Shown here: positions 7,379 through 15,450 of the stretch, one piece after another | Numbering within the stretch: the stretch's first letter is position 1 | How the letters are laid out: each line of letters opens with the position of its first letter | Assembly (NCBI GenBank): GCA_965204245.1 | Contig: CBDBED010000001.1 | Location: 558,001-622,000 of the forward strand | Length of the DNA: 64,000 bases | Reading direction: 5' to 3' | From: JAAXIE01 sp965204245 | Lineage (GTDB): Bacteria > Chloroflexota > Dehalococcoidia > Lucifugimonadales > JAAXIE01 | Program-made: the position numbers and the translations under genes | Notes under the pieces: model-generated | What the model saw: only the letters and a program-made list of their open reading frames with translations | What the model was told of the DNA's origin: nothing | The model's database searches: none

Positions 7379-7891
7379 ATGTTGGAATCGCAGACCCTGA
7401 ATGGTAAGGAGGCCGGTGTGGTGGAGCAGACTAAAGATGACGCAAATGCGCCAGTGTTGGGCCGTCTCACTATCACTGAACTGGAGCTGATGCCCCACGG
7501 ACACGAGATCACCGACATAGAGGCCTTCGAGGTCGGCGGCGAGACGAACATCCACGAAGACGTGGTAGCGGCCATAGCGAGCCGAGCCGCCCAAGAGATA
7601 CCCGGCGTCACCGATGTTGGTCTGAGGACCATACGCGGAGTTCTGTCGGAGACTCTTGGAAGTTCTGAACGCACAGCCAGAGGCGTGGTTGCGGAGGTGG
7701 GCAAGAAGGAGGCCATTCTGGACATGACCCTTCGGGTGATGTATGGCTTCAGCATACCGAAAACGACCATAGCAGTGAGGCAGAATGTGGCCAACCGGGT
7801 GCTGGGCTATTGTGGCCTGACGGCCAAGGAAGTGAATATCCATGTGGCCCGGCTGGAGTTCCCCGCCCGCATGCCTGGCAGGGTGGAGTAG
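7379..7891 (+). CDS. Asp23/Gls24-family envelope stress protein (first copy)
   Basis: A 170-residue Asp23/Gls24 (PF03780) protein. After a 45-residue variable N-terminus comes the family core: GGETNIHEDVVAAIASRAAQEIPGV, then a variable loop, then ILDMTLRVMYGFSIPKTTIAVRQNVANRVLGYCGLTAKEVNIHVARLEF. In Gram-positive bacteria Asp23 proteins sit at the inner face of the membrane, anchored by AmaP, and are linked to cell-envelope stress. ATG at 7379 follows AAGGAGG. It is the first gene of a four-gene unit with a second Asp23 copy, an AmaP-like anchor and a DUF2273-like protein. The N-terminal extension is longer than in the second copy. Confidence 0.9.
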   Translation: MLESQTLNGKEAGVVEQTKDDANAPVLGRLTITELELMPHGHEITDIEAFEVGGETNIHEDVVAAIASRAAQEIPGVTDVGLRTIRGVLSETLGSSERTARGVVAEVGKKEAILDMTLRVMYGFSIPKTTIAVRQNVANRVLGYCGLTAKEVNIHVARLEFPARMPGRVE

Positions 7892-8001
7892 GGCCCGGCA
7901 AAGTCCAGTGCTCCCGTGCGCCACGCCGTGCGATAGCTAACGGCAATACTGACAAATCCACTGGCAAACAGACTACTGGCAAAAAGGCCAAGGAGGAGAT
8001 A

Positions 8002-8442
8002 ATGGCTGGACAGACTGTTGAAGAGCAAGTACAGGACAAAGAGTCCAATCTGCCTATGGTAACCACGTTGGAGGAAATCGAGGTCTTGGGCGAGACCACA
8101 ATTGAGGACGATGTCATCGGCGCTATCGCCGGTATCGCGGCACAGGAAGTCGGTGGGGTCTCGCAACTGGGGACCCGCTCGTTCCGGCGAATCATAGCGG
8201 AAACCGTTGGAGGCCGTGAGTCGCGGGCCCGCGGGGTGGCGGTTGAAGCCGGGCAACGAGAGGCCATTCTGGATTTGGACCTGCGAGTGAACTATGGTTA
8301 CAGCATCCCCGACATCGTCATCGATGTGCGCCAGACGGTGGCGCTCCGGGTGTTGGAGATGGCAGGCCTCATCACCAAGGAGATCAACATCAACGTGGTG
8401 GGCATCGACTTTCCGGAGGGGCACTCGGACCGGGTGGAGTAA
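8002..8442 (+). CDS. Asp23/Gls24-family envelope stress protein (second copy)
   Basis: A 146-residue Asp23/Gls24 protein with the same core as its neighbour: LGETTIEDDVIGAIAGIAAQEVGGV, ILDLDLRVNYGYSIPDIVIDVRQTVALRVLEMAGLITKEININVVGIDF. Both end in a similar (D/G)RVE tail, pointing to a tandem duplication with divergent N-termini. The start ATG at 8002 has GGAGG 5 bases upstream; a longer in-frame reading to 7810 overlaps the first copy and lacks Asp23 features. Two non-identical copies could form mixed assemblies. A GC-rich hairpin follows at 8470-8496. Confidence 0.9.
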   Translation: MAGQTVEEQVQDKESNLPMVTTLEEIEVLGETTIEDDVIGAIAGIAAQEVGGVSQLGTRSFRRIIAETVGGRESRARGVAVEAGQREAILDLDLRVNYGYSIPDIVIDVRQTVALRVLEMAGLITKEININVVGIDFPEGHSDRVE

Positions 8443-8469
8443 TGCTCGCTCGCTCCGGTGCTTTCAAAA

Positions 8470-8496
8470 GGCGGCCCCGATAACCTTGGGGCCGCC
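8470..8496 (+). terminator. GC-rich hairpin inside the Asp23 operon
   Basis: GGCGGCCCC (8470-8478) pairs with GGGGCCGCC (8488-8496) over a 9-base loop. No U-run follows, so it may be a leaky terminator or an RNA-stabilising hairpin that sets a high Asp23 to AmaP ratio. Confidence 0.5.
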
Positions 8497-8537
8497 TCCC
8501 TGTGCCCGCTTAGTGGCACAAATGAAGAGGGATCAAC

Positions 8538-9161
8538 ATGGGCCCATTCAATAAATTCATAGTTTGCCTGCTAGCCCTGTTCCTGATCGTCGCCGCATTA
8601 TTTACTCTGCTGGTCGCGACCCAAGCAATAGGACCCGCCTTCCTTCCCGGAGGCGAGGTCAGTGAAGCGGTGGGGGAGCAGGGTTCCTGGTTCCAACCGC
8701 AGCTTGAGGACTTAGCCTCCTTCCAAGGTGCCCCAAGGGTGACGGCGGTAGCTATCAGCATTGCGGTAGCGGCGGTCATGCTTGCCCTCTTGACCTTGCA
8801 ATTCGGTCCAGGTCAAAGGACGCTGAGCCTTTTGATCAGCATCACTGGCGACGGGGGGCTCTCCATCGAGGAGGAGAGCGTCCGCTATCTGGCAGAACGC
8901 ACGGGGTTGAGCAACCGCCACATAACCAGCATCAGGTGCCGCGTGAGCGTACAGGGAAGACGTTCCTCAGTCCCGGCGAGGATCGTTGTCACTTGTTATC
9001 CCAGAGTGGACTTGGGCAGTAATATACAGGAGATAAGGGATGACCTGCAGCAGCGCGTCAAGGATACGGTGGAGGCCCTAACGGGTCTGCAAGTCGTCCG
9101 GGTAGATGTTGCGCGGGTGCGTTACGAGCGCGCCGACACCGGTAGGCTGATAGGCGGTTAG
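8538..9161 (+). CDS. AmaP-like membrane anchor of Asp23 (DUF322-associated)
   Basis: A 207-residue protein with two hydrophobic helices (about residues 7-28 and 68-88) separated by a roughly 40-residue loop, then a cytoplasmic Asp23-like domain (GGLSIEEESVRYLAERTGLSNRHITSIRCRVSV, later ARIVVTCYPRVDLGSNIQEIRDDLQQRVKDTVEALTGL). This is the architecture of AmaP, the alkaline-shock membrane anchor that recruits Asp23 in Staphylococcus. Its place directly after two Asp23 genes and 3 bases before a DUF2273-like gene supports the call. Confidence 0.85.
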   Translation: MGPFNKFIVCLLALFLIVAALFTLLVATQAIGPAFLPGGEVSEAVGEQGSWFQPQLEDLASFQGAPRVTAVAISIAVAAVMLALLTLQFGPGQRTLSLLISITGDGGLSIEEESVRYLAERTGLSNRHITSIRCRVSVQGRRSSVPARIVVTCYPRVDLGSNIQEIRDDLQQRVKDTVEALTGLQVVRVDVARVRYERADTGRLIGG

Positions 9162-9164
9162 ACC

Positions 9165-9371
9165 ATGAGGGACGCAAAGACAAAGGGGCTGGCCATCGGG
9201 CTGGCAATGGGCGTGGTCCTCGTCTGGCTGGGAGCTTGGCAAGCCATAGTGGTGGGAGTGCTTGGCCTCGCGGGACTGCTGGTGGGCAAGTTCTTTGATG
9301 GAGAACTGCCCACTTTCTTCTATTCTTGGATGGAGAGATTCGGCTCTGAACGCCAACGCTACCGGGACTGA
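9165..9371 (+). CDS. DUF2273-like small membrane protein
   Basis: A 68-residue protein with two adjacent hydrophobic hairpin helices (about 9-25 and 27-43) linked by a W-L-G-A-W turn, and GKFFDGELP after the second. This matches the small DUF2273 proteins found in asp23-amaP clusters. It starts 3 bases after the amaP stop and ends the operon. Its role is unknown; it probably belongs to the Asp23 membrane complex. Confidence 0.75.
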   Translation: MRDAKTKGLAIGLAMGVVLVWLGAWQAIVVGVLGLAGLLVGKFFDGELPTFFYSWMERFGSERQRYRD

Positions 9372-9450
9372 CCCCAGCATCGACTACGAGAACTACGGCT
9401 TACGCGGTATCGCCCAGATCGACTGCCCATTTGCCCACGCTTAGCTCCCC

Positions 9451-10659
9451 CTACCACCTGCTGGACTCTTCGGAGTATACGTGGTCCGGAAGGCGGTAGC
9501 TTATGCCAGCTTCAGCAAGCATTGAGGCTTCGAGCAGGGATGTGAACCTGGTGAAGTTGGAGTTCTCGGCCCGCTGTGGGGCCAGCCTCGCCAGGACGTT
9601 CTTGTAGCGTTCCTGCAGGCGGAAGATCGGAAGGACGCCAAGGGTGGACCCGGGCGGATACATGAGTTGGTCCGCCAGTTGATTGCCGATCAGGGCCCGG
9701 GATACGGCGAAGACGTATCGGGCAAGCTTGCGGCGCTCGACGGGCTCGGTGATGCCAATCACCAGTGGGGCGGAGTTTATCAGCGCGTTTGCCATGGAGA
9801 TTGATTCCAGTTCCGGCTTGGGCTCGCACAGCGTACCGATGCGGTACAGGCGCAGGGCGTCCTCTTCTTCCTGGAACAGGATGGAGGCCGGGATACCCAT
9901 CAGATGGCCCGAGTAGCGCCAGACGGCCATGAAGCCCTTACGTTCTTCGTCGTCATACTTGGCGCCCAAGTTCTTCATATGGGTCAGCAACCGGGCGGAG
10001 AAAGAGGTAATGGCGTATCCCAGATGCGCGGAGCTAAGGGGGGTGCCCCACGCCGGGGCATCCCAGTCGTCCGAAGTCTGGAGGAGTTTTCTAACCTGTG
10101 CGTGAATTAGCCGGATGCGCACTGACAGCTTCCATCCGTCCCCATCGCGCATCAACCCATCGGGCATGAATATCTCGATCATGTGACGGTTGTTTTGCCT
10201 CAGTCGTCTGACGCCTTGGTCGCGCAGTCGTCCCGAGATGAAGAAGGACTTGGCGATGTTGGTGGAGAAGCCTTCTACCAGGGTACCTCCCACGAATGCC
10301 CCGAGGATCAGCTTCGAGTTCCTGTGGAACATACGTATCCCGGGGACAAACGCGTCGAAGTCGACCCAATCAGGGACTGCCTCCGCATCCTCGAAGAACT
10401 CGCGTGCCGAGGGAGGGTAGTCATCAAGCGCTGCCCAGTCGTGCTCGTTCAAAACGGCTTGGAACAGGAGGGTCTGTTCCTGCCGGGAGAGCGTGGAGAG
10501 GTCCTCCATCATCCTGTCGGCGATAGGATCTCCGATCATGGTGTGGGCGATGTAGTTGCCTGCCAATTCAGGGTCGACGGCGCGGGCAGACTCATAGCCT
10601 GTCGGGTAACAGGTGGGAATGTGAGGTAAGGCGTCTGCTGCGCCGTTGCTGTTCAGCAT
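9451..10659 (-). CDS. MpaB-type oxygenase (DUF2236 family)
   Basis: A 402-residue soluble protein of the DUF2236/MpaB' family (PF09995), whose characterised relatives (latex-clearing protein, mycophenolic-acid enzyme MpaB') are haem-containing oxygenases. Recognisable parts are DYPPSAREFFEDAEAVPDWVDFDAF, the Gly-rich GAFVGGTLVEGFSTNIAKSFFISGRLRDQGVRRL block and RIRLIHAQVRKLL, whose His is the likely haem-related ligand. The ATG overlaps the stop of the MMPL gene (TAATG), so the two are translationally coupled. Coupling to an MMPL exporter suggests it modifies a lipid that the transporter moves; this is inference. Confidence 0.82.
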   Translation of the reverse strand: MLNSNGAADALPHIPTCYPTGYESARAVDPELAGNYIAHTMIGDPIADRMMEDLSTLSRQEQTLLFQAVLNEHDWAALDDYPPSAREFFEDAEAVPDWVDFDAFVPGIRMFHRNSKLILGAFVGGTLVEGFSTNIAKSFFISGRLRDQGVRRLRQNNRHMIEIFMPDGLMRDGDGWKLSVRIRLIHAQVRKLLQTSDDWDAPAWGTPLSSAHLGYAITSFSARLLTHMKNLGAKYDDEERKGFMAVWRYSGHLMGIPASILFQEEEDALRLYRIGTLCEPKPELESISMANALINSAPLVIGITEPVERRKLARYVFAVSRALIGNQLADQLMYPPGSTLGVLPIFRLQERYKNVLARLAPQRAENSNFTRFTSLLEASMLAEAGISYRLPDHVYSEESSRW

Positions 10660-12932
10660 TATTCTGTGCTTTCTTCTACGGGCTCCACACGCATGTCCGG
10701 AAGCCAGCGAAGCATAGGAGGCAGGTACCAGTTTCTACTGCCTAACAGCTCCATACTAGCAGGCACAAGCACAGAGCGCACCAAGGTGGCATCGAGGAAG
10801 ACGGCAACCGCTAAGCCGAACCCCATTTGCTGGTTGATTATGGTCTTGCCCGAGGCAAAGGCCCCGAAAACGGCCACCATGATCAGGGCCGCCCCAGTGA
10901 TGAGTCCCGCTGTGGACCGCAGACCATAGGCCACAGCTTCGGCATTGTCGCCGGTCTGGTCGTAGCGTTCACGGATGCGGCTGAGCAGGAAGACATGGTA
11001 GTCCATAGAAAGCCCGAAAAGAATGGAGAACAGGAAGAGAGGTATCCATGCATCTATCACCTCGGCCTGTTGGAACCCCAGCAAATCCGCAGCCACTCCC
11101 TTCTGGAACACCAGCACCATCAGCCCGTAGGCGGTACCAACGGAAAGCAGGTTCATCAAGACGGCCTTGATGGGTATGACAATGGACCTGAACACCAGCA
11201 TCAGTATCAGGAAACTGCACCCTAATACGAAGGCAAACACGATGGGCGTGTATGTGTCCACAGTAGAAAAGACGTCGGCGGCCACGGCTGACACACCGCC
11301 TACAAACACCTTGGCATCGACTCCGTCAAATGCCGCGGGGATGTATTCGTCGCGAATAGTGGTAACGACCTCAACGGTCTCCTGGCTGCGCGGCTCTCCC
11401 TCGGCATAGACAGTGATGAGGGCAATGTCACGCGGATCATTGACCTGCGGCTCAGGGGAAGCCAACACCAAGCCTCGGTGTCCTACCAGGGAGCCCTGCA
11501 ATTCGGTGATTGCCGACTGGACTTGAGGGCTGTTGATATTCCCTTCAACAACTATTTCGGTCGGATTGACCAGACCGAAGGAGAACTCCTCTTCCATCAG
11601 AAAGAAGGCTTCTCTGCTCTCTGCGCCTTCGGGAAACACATCCACGCCGTTCAGGCCTGTGTTTATCTGAAAATAGAAAACAATGGCCACGACCATCGGG
11701 GCACCCACGAGGATGATGCTAATGTGGGGAAATCGCATTACCAGACGGGTTGTACGGTCCCAGAATCCTTCTCCGGACTCGGTTGAATCCGTGGCGGGGC
11801 GACGCCTCCTACCGAAATAAGGGACCGGCAGGCGATTAATCCTCGCGCCATGCAGCGCGAGGTTGGCTGGCAGGAAGGTCAGCGTGGCGGCCAACGCCAC
11901 CAAGACGACCAATATGGCCCCTGTACCCAAGGACTGGAAAAAAGAGAAGGGAACAATCAGCATACCGAAGAGGGCAATGACCACCGTCAAGCCGCTAAAC
12001 AGGACAGTACGGCCTGCGGTTGCCCCCGCTCGCTCGATGGCAGCCGGCACATCCAAGCCCCGGTCCAGTTCGTCCCGGAAGCGGGAGATTATCACCAGCG
12101 AATAATCGATGCCCACAGCCAGTCCGATCATGATAATCATGAGGGTGACGAAGAAAATCAGGTCGAAGGTTTGGCCGAGAAGTGCAGTTATTCCGAGGGC
12201 AACCAGCACGCACACTATGGACAAGCCTATGGGAACGAAAGCTGCCACGAGGGTCCCGAAGAGGACGATTAGGATGATGAGGGCCACGGGCAGGCCGATC
12301 CGTTCACCCTGCCGCAGGTCGGCCTCAGCCAGTTCGTTCTGCTCATGAGCAATACTGGCGTCCCCAACGATCAGGACCCGGAAGTCGTTACGCCCGTCGG
12401 CTTCATGTACGACATCCAAGACAGGTCCGATATTGTCGAGGGCCTCATCGAAGTCGCCCGCTAGGGTCAACCGCATGATAGTTGTCCTGCGGTCGGCGGA
12501 TACGGTCTGTTCACGCAGAGCCTGCAGTTCAGGCGGAAGCAGGGCGAGAAGGGCTTCTGGGATAAAGTAGTGCTCAGTATTGGTGATGGTCTCGGGCCCC
12601 AAGGATTTGAATTCGGCGTCCAAGGCTTGGACCGTGTCCCTAAACTCCGTATCGTCAACGGTCAACGAGCCGGACTGGATGATCACGATCTCCGTGTTGG
12701 GCTTGGGCCCACGCAATCGATCTTCCAACAGACTTTCAGCACGAGACGACTCAGCACCTCCGCCCAAAGTCAACTCGGTGGTGGTCGCGTTATCGAGGAT
12801 GTCTACTAACCCAAAATTCAGTCCCAAACCGCCATCATCTGCCAGTATTCCGCCAGCGACTACGAGGACGCCCCAAATGGCGATAACCGCTATAGCTCTT
12901 CTGGCACTGACGCGGGCCAACCACTCAGTCAA
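10659..12932 (-). CDS. MMPL-type RND transporter
   Basis: A 757-residue MMPL transporter built as two similar halves: one N-terminal helix, a large extracytoplasmic domain, and a block of five to six helices (about 190-360), then the same again (about 405-735). The conserved membrane signature GIDYSLVIISRFRDE (first half) and its partner GLSMDYHVFLLSRIRERY (second half) carry the Asp/Tyr residues of proton relay. MMPL proteins export lipids or drugs. The TTG start at 12932 is preferred over the ATG at 12974: GGAGG lies 7 bases upstream, and the ATG falls inside a likely operator at 12963-12980. Confidence 0.9.
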   Translation of the reverse strand: MTEWLARVSARRAIAVIAIWGVLVVAGGILADDGGLGLNFGLVDILDNATTTELTLGGGAESSRAESLLEDRLRGPKPNTEIVIIQSGSLTVDDTEFRDTVQALDAEFKSLGPETITNTEHYFIPEALLALLPPELQALREQTVSADRRTTIMRLTLAGDFDEALDNIGPVLDVVHEADGRNDFRVLIVGDASIAHEQNELAEADLRQGERIGLPVALIILIVLFGTLVAAFVPIGLSIVCVLVALGITALLGQTFDLIFFVTLMIIMIGLAVGIDYSLVIISRFRDELDRGLDVPAAIERAGATAGRTVLFSGLTVVIALFGMLIVPFSFFQSLGTGAILVVLVALAATLTFLPANLALHGARINRLPVPYFGRRRRPATDSTESGEGFWDRTTRLVMRFPHISIILVGAPMVVAIVFYFQINTGLNGVDVFPEGAESREAFFLMEEEFSFGLVNPTEIVVEGNINSPQVQSAITELQGSLVGHRGLVLASPEPQVNDPRDIALITVYAEGEPRSQETVEVVTTIRDEYIPAAFDGVDAKVFVGGVSAVAADVFSTVDTYTPIVFAFVLGCSFLILMLVFRSIVIPIKAVLMNLLSVGTAYGLMVLVFQKGVAADLLGFQQAEVIDAWIPLFLFSILFGLSMDYHVFLLSRIRERYDQTGDNAEAVAYGLRSTAGLITGAALIMVAVFGAFASGKTIINQQMGFGLAVAVFLDATLVRSVLVPASMELLGSRNWYLPPMLRWLPDMRVEPVEESTE

Positions 12933-12962
12933 AGAAAGTCCTCCGTGGCATACATAGACTAG

Positions 12963-12980
12963 AGTAGGTTGCATCCTACT
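12963..12980. promoter_or_regulatory. 18-bp near-perfect palindrome upstream of the MMPL gene
   Basis: AGTAGG-TTGCAT-CCTACT is a palindrome with a single mismatched pair. It sits about 31 bases upstream of the TTG start, a usual place for a TetR/MarR-type operator that controls an exporter. No matching regulator gene is adjacent. Confidence 0.5.
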
Positions 12981-13174
12981 ATGGGACTCATTGACGTGCC
13001 AATGAGCTTGATATGAAGGAAATGCGAAAAGGTTATACTCAGCTCCCTGCGCATTGACGTATCAAACACTGACATTCCCTCGCTGACTTCACGGCAGCAA
13101 GCGAGTAAGATACCCGTCGCCGCTCCGCATCATCCCCTTGCGGCCAAACCCTAAGGGAGGGCTTAACCGGATCT

Positions 13175-15394
13175 GTGAATGCTCCCGACGCCTCCGTTAA
13201 CGTACTGAAGTCGCGCTTCGGGTACGACAGCTTCAGGGGTCTACAGGAAGAGATAATCGCCAACGTCCTAGCCCGCCGTGACGGATTGGTCCTGATGCCG
13301 ACAGGGGCGGGCAAGTCCCTCTGCTACCAGTTGCCGGCCCTGATGTTCAGCGGAGTCACATTGGTGATCTCGCCCCTCATCGCATTGATGAAAGACCAAG
13401 TGGATGCCCTGAATGCCAACGGCATACGCGCCTGCTCAATCAACAGTGCCCAGTCGCGATGGGAGATGGAGGAGGTGCAGGCGGAGCTACGCCAAGGAAA
13501 AGTCAAGCTGCTATATGCAGCCCCTGAAAGACTGGCACTGCCCGATTTCCGCGCCTTCCTCCGAAGGCTGGACCTGAGCCTGATCGCCATAGACGAGGCC
13601 CATTGCATATCGGAGTGGGGCCATGAGTTCCGCCCCGACTATCGCAACCTGCTGCAGATGCGACAGGACTTCCCGACAGTGCCTGTGATTGCCCTCACTG
13701 CCACCGCTACGGAACGGGTGCGGGAGGACATCATCAGCCAGCTTGGGCTTCATCAAGGTCAAGTCTTTCTCTCCAGCTTCAACCGGGCCAACCTCAATTA
13801 CTCAGTCCATGCCAAGTCCGACTCCCTAGCCCTGCTCATGTCATTGCTGCAAAAGTGGAAGGGCCAGTCGGCCATCATCTATTGCCTCTCCCGTCGTGAG
13901 ACCGAGGATATTGCCGATGGACTGAATAAGCGGGGCTTTCAAGCACGCCCCTACCACGCCGGTCTTGATGCTGAGACCCGGCGCAAGAACCAGGAGGACT
14001 TTGTACGGGACCGGGTGCCTATCATTGTGGCCACCATCGCCTTTGGCATGGGCATCGACAAGCCGGATGTCCGCTTGGTGGTGCACAACAGCATCCCCAA
14101 GTCCCTGGAAGGCTATTACCAAGAGACGGGCCGGGCTGGCAGGGATGGGCTCCCCAGCGAGTGCGTACTGTTCTACGGCTATGGCGACAAGGCGAGGCAG
14201 GACTATTTCATCAACCAGATAGAAAGCGCCAGCGAACAGCGCAATTCAAGAGAAAAGCTGGCCCAAATGGTGGACTACGCCCAGTCTGCGACCTGTCGCC
14301 GCCGCACCCTGCTGGAGTATTTCGGGGAAGAATGGACGGAGCAGAACTGTGGCGGATGCGATGTCTGTCAGCGGGCGGCCGATGAATTTGACGCCACCGA
14401 GATAGTCCAGAAGATACTGTCAGCGGTGATCAGGACAGGGGAGCGGTTCGGGGCCGTCCACATCGTTCAGGTGCTCACAGGGAGCCGGGAAAAGCGGGTG
14501 CTCGACCTCGGCCATGACCGGCTCAGCGTATACGGCATAGTGAGGGACTTCGAGCGCGGGGAGCTACGGGACCTCATCGGGCAGCTACGAGCAAAGGGAT
14601 TACTGCTGCGCAAAGAAGGGGAGTATGCGTCACTGACCGTCTCACCCGAGGGCCGTGAGTTTCTACAGGAACGTAAAACTGTGATGCTGTCTCGCCCGCA
14701 ATCTGGAAAGGATGATGACGGTAATCGGCGCATCCGGCGAAACGACCCACCAAGCGCGGGAGACTACGATGAGAAGCTCTTTGAAGAGTTGCGCATCCTC
14801 CGCCGTCGCTTGGCCGATGCACGTAATGTACCGCCCTTCGTGGTCTTCGGGGACATAGCGTTGCGTCACATGGCCTCGGCTGTTCCGCAAACTCTTGACC
14901 AGTTTGCTAGGATACCGGGCGTCGGTGAGGTCAAGCTGCAACAGTATGGGCAGGATTTCGTCGACGTCGTAAGGGCCTATGCCGAGGCCAAAGGCTTGCC
15001 TCCCGTGACTTATGATGTCTTGGTACGGTGGGAACCCGGTGGGGACGCGCCTGAGCGTGAGCCTCTCGCAAGAGGCCGGGGCAATACGATGGACGTCACA
15101 AAGGAACTCCTCTCGCAAGGCTTCACCATCAGTCAAATCGCCCAAGAGCGGGGGTTGGCCGAGACCACCGTCGTCGGCCATTTGGAACGTATCAGCTACC
15201 AGGGGGAAACACTGGATATCGGCCACCTGTTACCAACCCAAGAGAAACTGGCCGATATTGAACATGCCTTTCGTACCTGTGGCAGCGCCTTTCTCAAGCC
15301 CGTATGGGAGTTCTTGGGGCCGGACTTTTCCTATGAAGAGATTCGGCTTGCTCGACTAGTGTTGCGCCAAGAAGGCCGCCTGCCAGAGGAATAA
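13175..15394 (+). CDS. recQ: ATP-dependent DNA helicase RecQ
   Basis: A 739-residue RecQ helicase. In order: motif 0 (RFGYDSFRGLQEEII), Walker A (MPTGAGKS, near 42-49), DEAH box (IDEAHCISEWGHEFRPDY), motif III (ALTATA), motif V/VI (FGMGIDKPDVRLVVHNSIPKSLEGYYQETGRAGRDG), a zinc-binding region (ATCRRR...CGGCDVCQ), an RQC winged helix, an HRDC domain (about 530-600) and a C-terminal helix-turn-helix domain (about 635-735). It unwinds DNA 3' to 5' in recombination and fork repair. GTG start with AGGGAGGG upstream. It is followed by two AddAB-like genes, making a repair cluster. Confidence 0.96.
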   Translation: MNAPDASVNVLKSRFGYDSFRGLQEEIIANVLARRDGLVLMPTGAGKSLCYQLPALMFSGVTLVISPLIALMKDQVDALNANGIRACSINSAQSRWEMEEVQAELRQGKVKLLYAAPERLALPDFRAFLRRLDLSLIAIDEAHCISEWGHEFRPDYRNLLQMRQDFPTVPVIALTATATERVREDIISQLGLHQGQVFLSSFNRANLNYSVHAKSDSLALLMSLLQKWKGQSAIIYCLSRRETEDIADGLNKRGFQARPYHAGLDAETRRKNQEDFVRDRVPIIVATIAFGMGIDKPDVRLVVHNSIPKSLEGYYQETGRAGRDGLPSECVLFYGYGDKARQDYFINQIESASEQRNSREKLAQMVDYAQSATCRRRTLLEYFGEEWTEQNCGGCDVCQRAADEFDATEIVQKILSAVIRTGERFGAVHIVQVLTGSREKRVLDLGHDRLSVYGIVRDFERGELRDLIGQLRAKGLLLRKEGEYASLTVSPEGREFLQERKTVMLSRPQSGKDDDGNRRIRRNDPPSAGDYDEKLFEELRILRRRLADARNVPPFVVFGDIALRHMASAVPQTLDQFARIPGVGEVKLQQYGQDFVDVVRAYAEAKGLPPVTYDVLVRWEPGGDAPEREPLARGRGNTMDVTKELLSQGFTISQIAQERGLAETTVVGHLERISYQGETLDIGHLLPTQEKLADIEHAFRTCGSAFLKPVWEFLGPDFSYEEIRLARLVLRQEGRLPEE

Positions 15395-15450
15395 CCAATG
15401 ACGCGCCTCGGCCGCTGCCCTGCATCGCTCGGGTGTTATAGAATTTGCCA

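Noticed and set aside
7133..7924. A 263-codon minus-strand frame
   Set aside because: Lies opposite the first Asp23 gene, which has an SD and clear family motifs.
9372..9444. A short extension frame after the DUF2273-like gene ending in DCPFAHA
   Set aside because: It lies in another frame from the upstream gene, has no start signal and is too short to judge.
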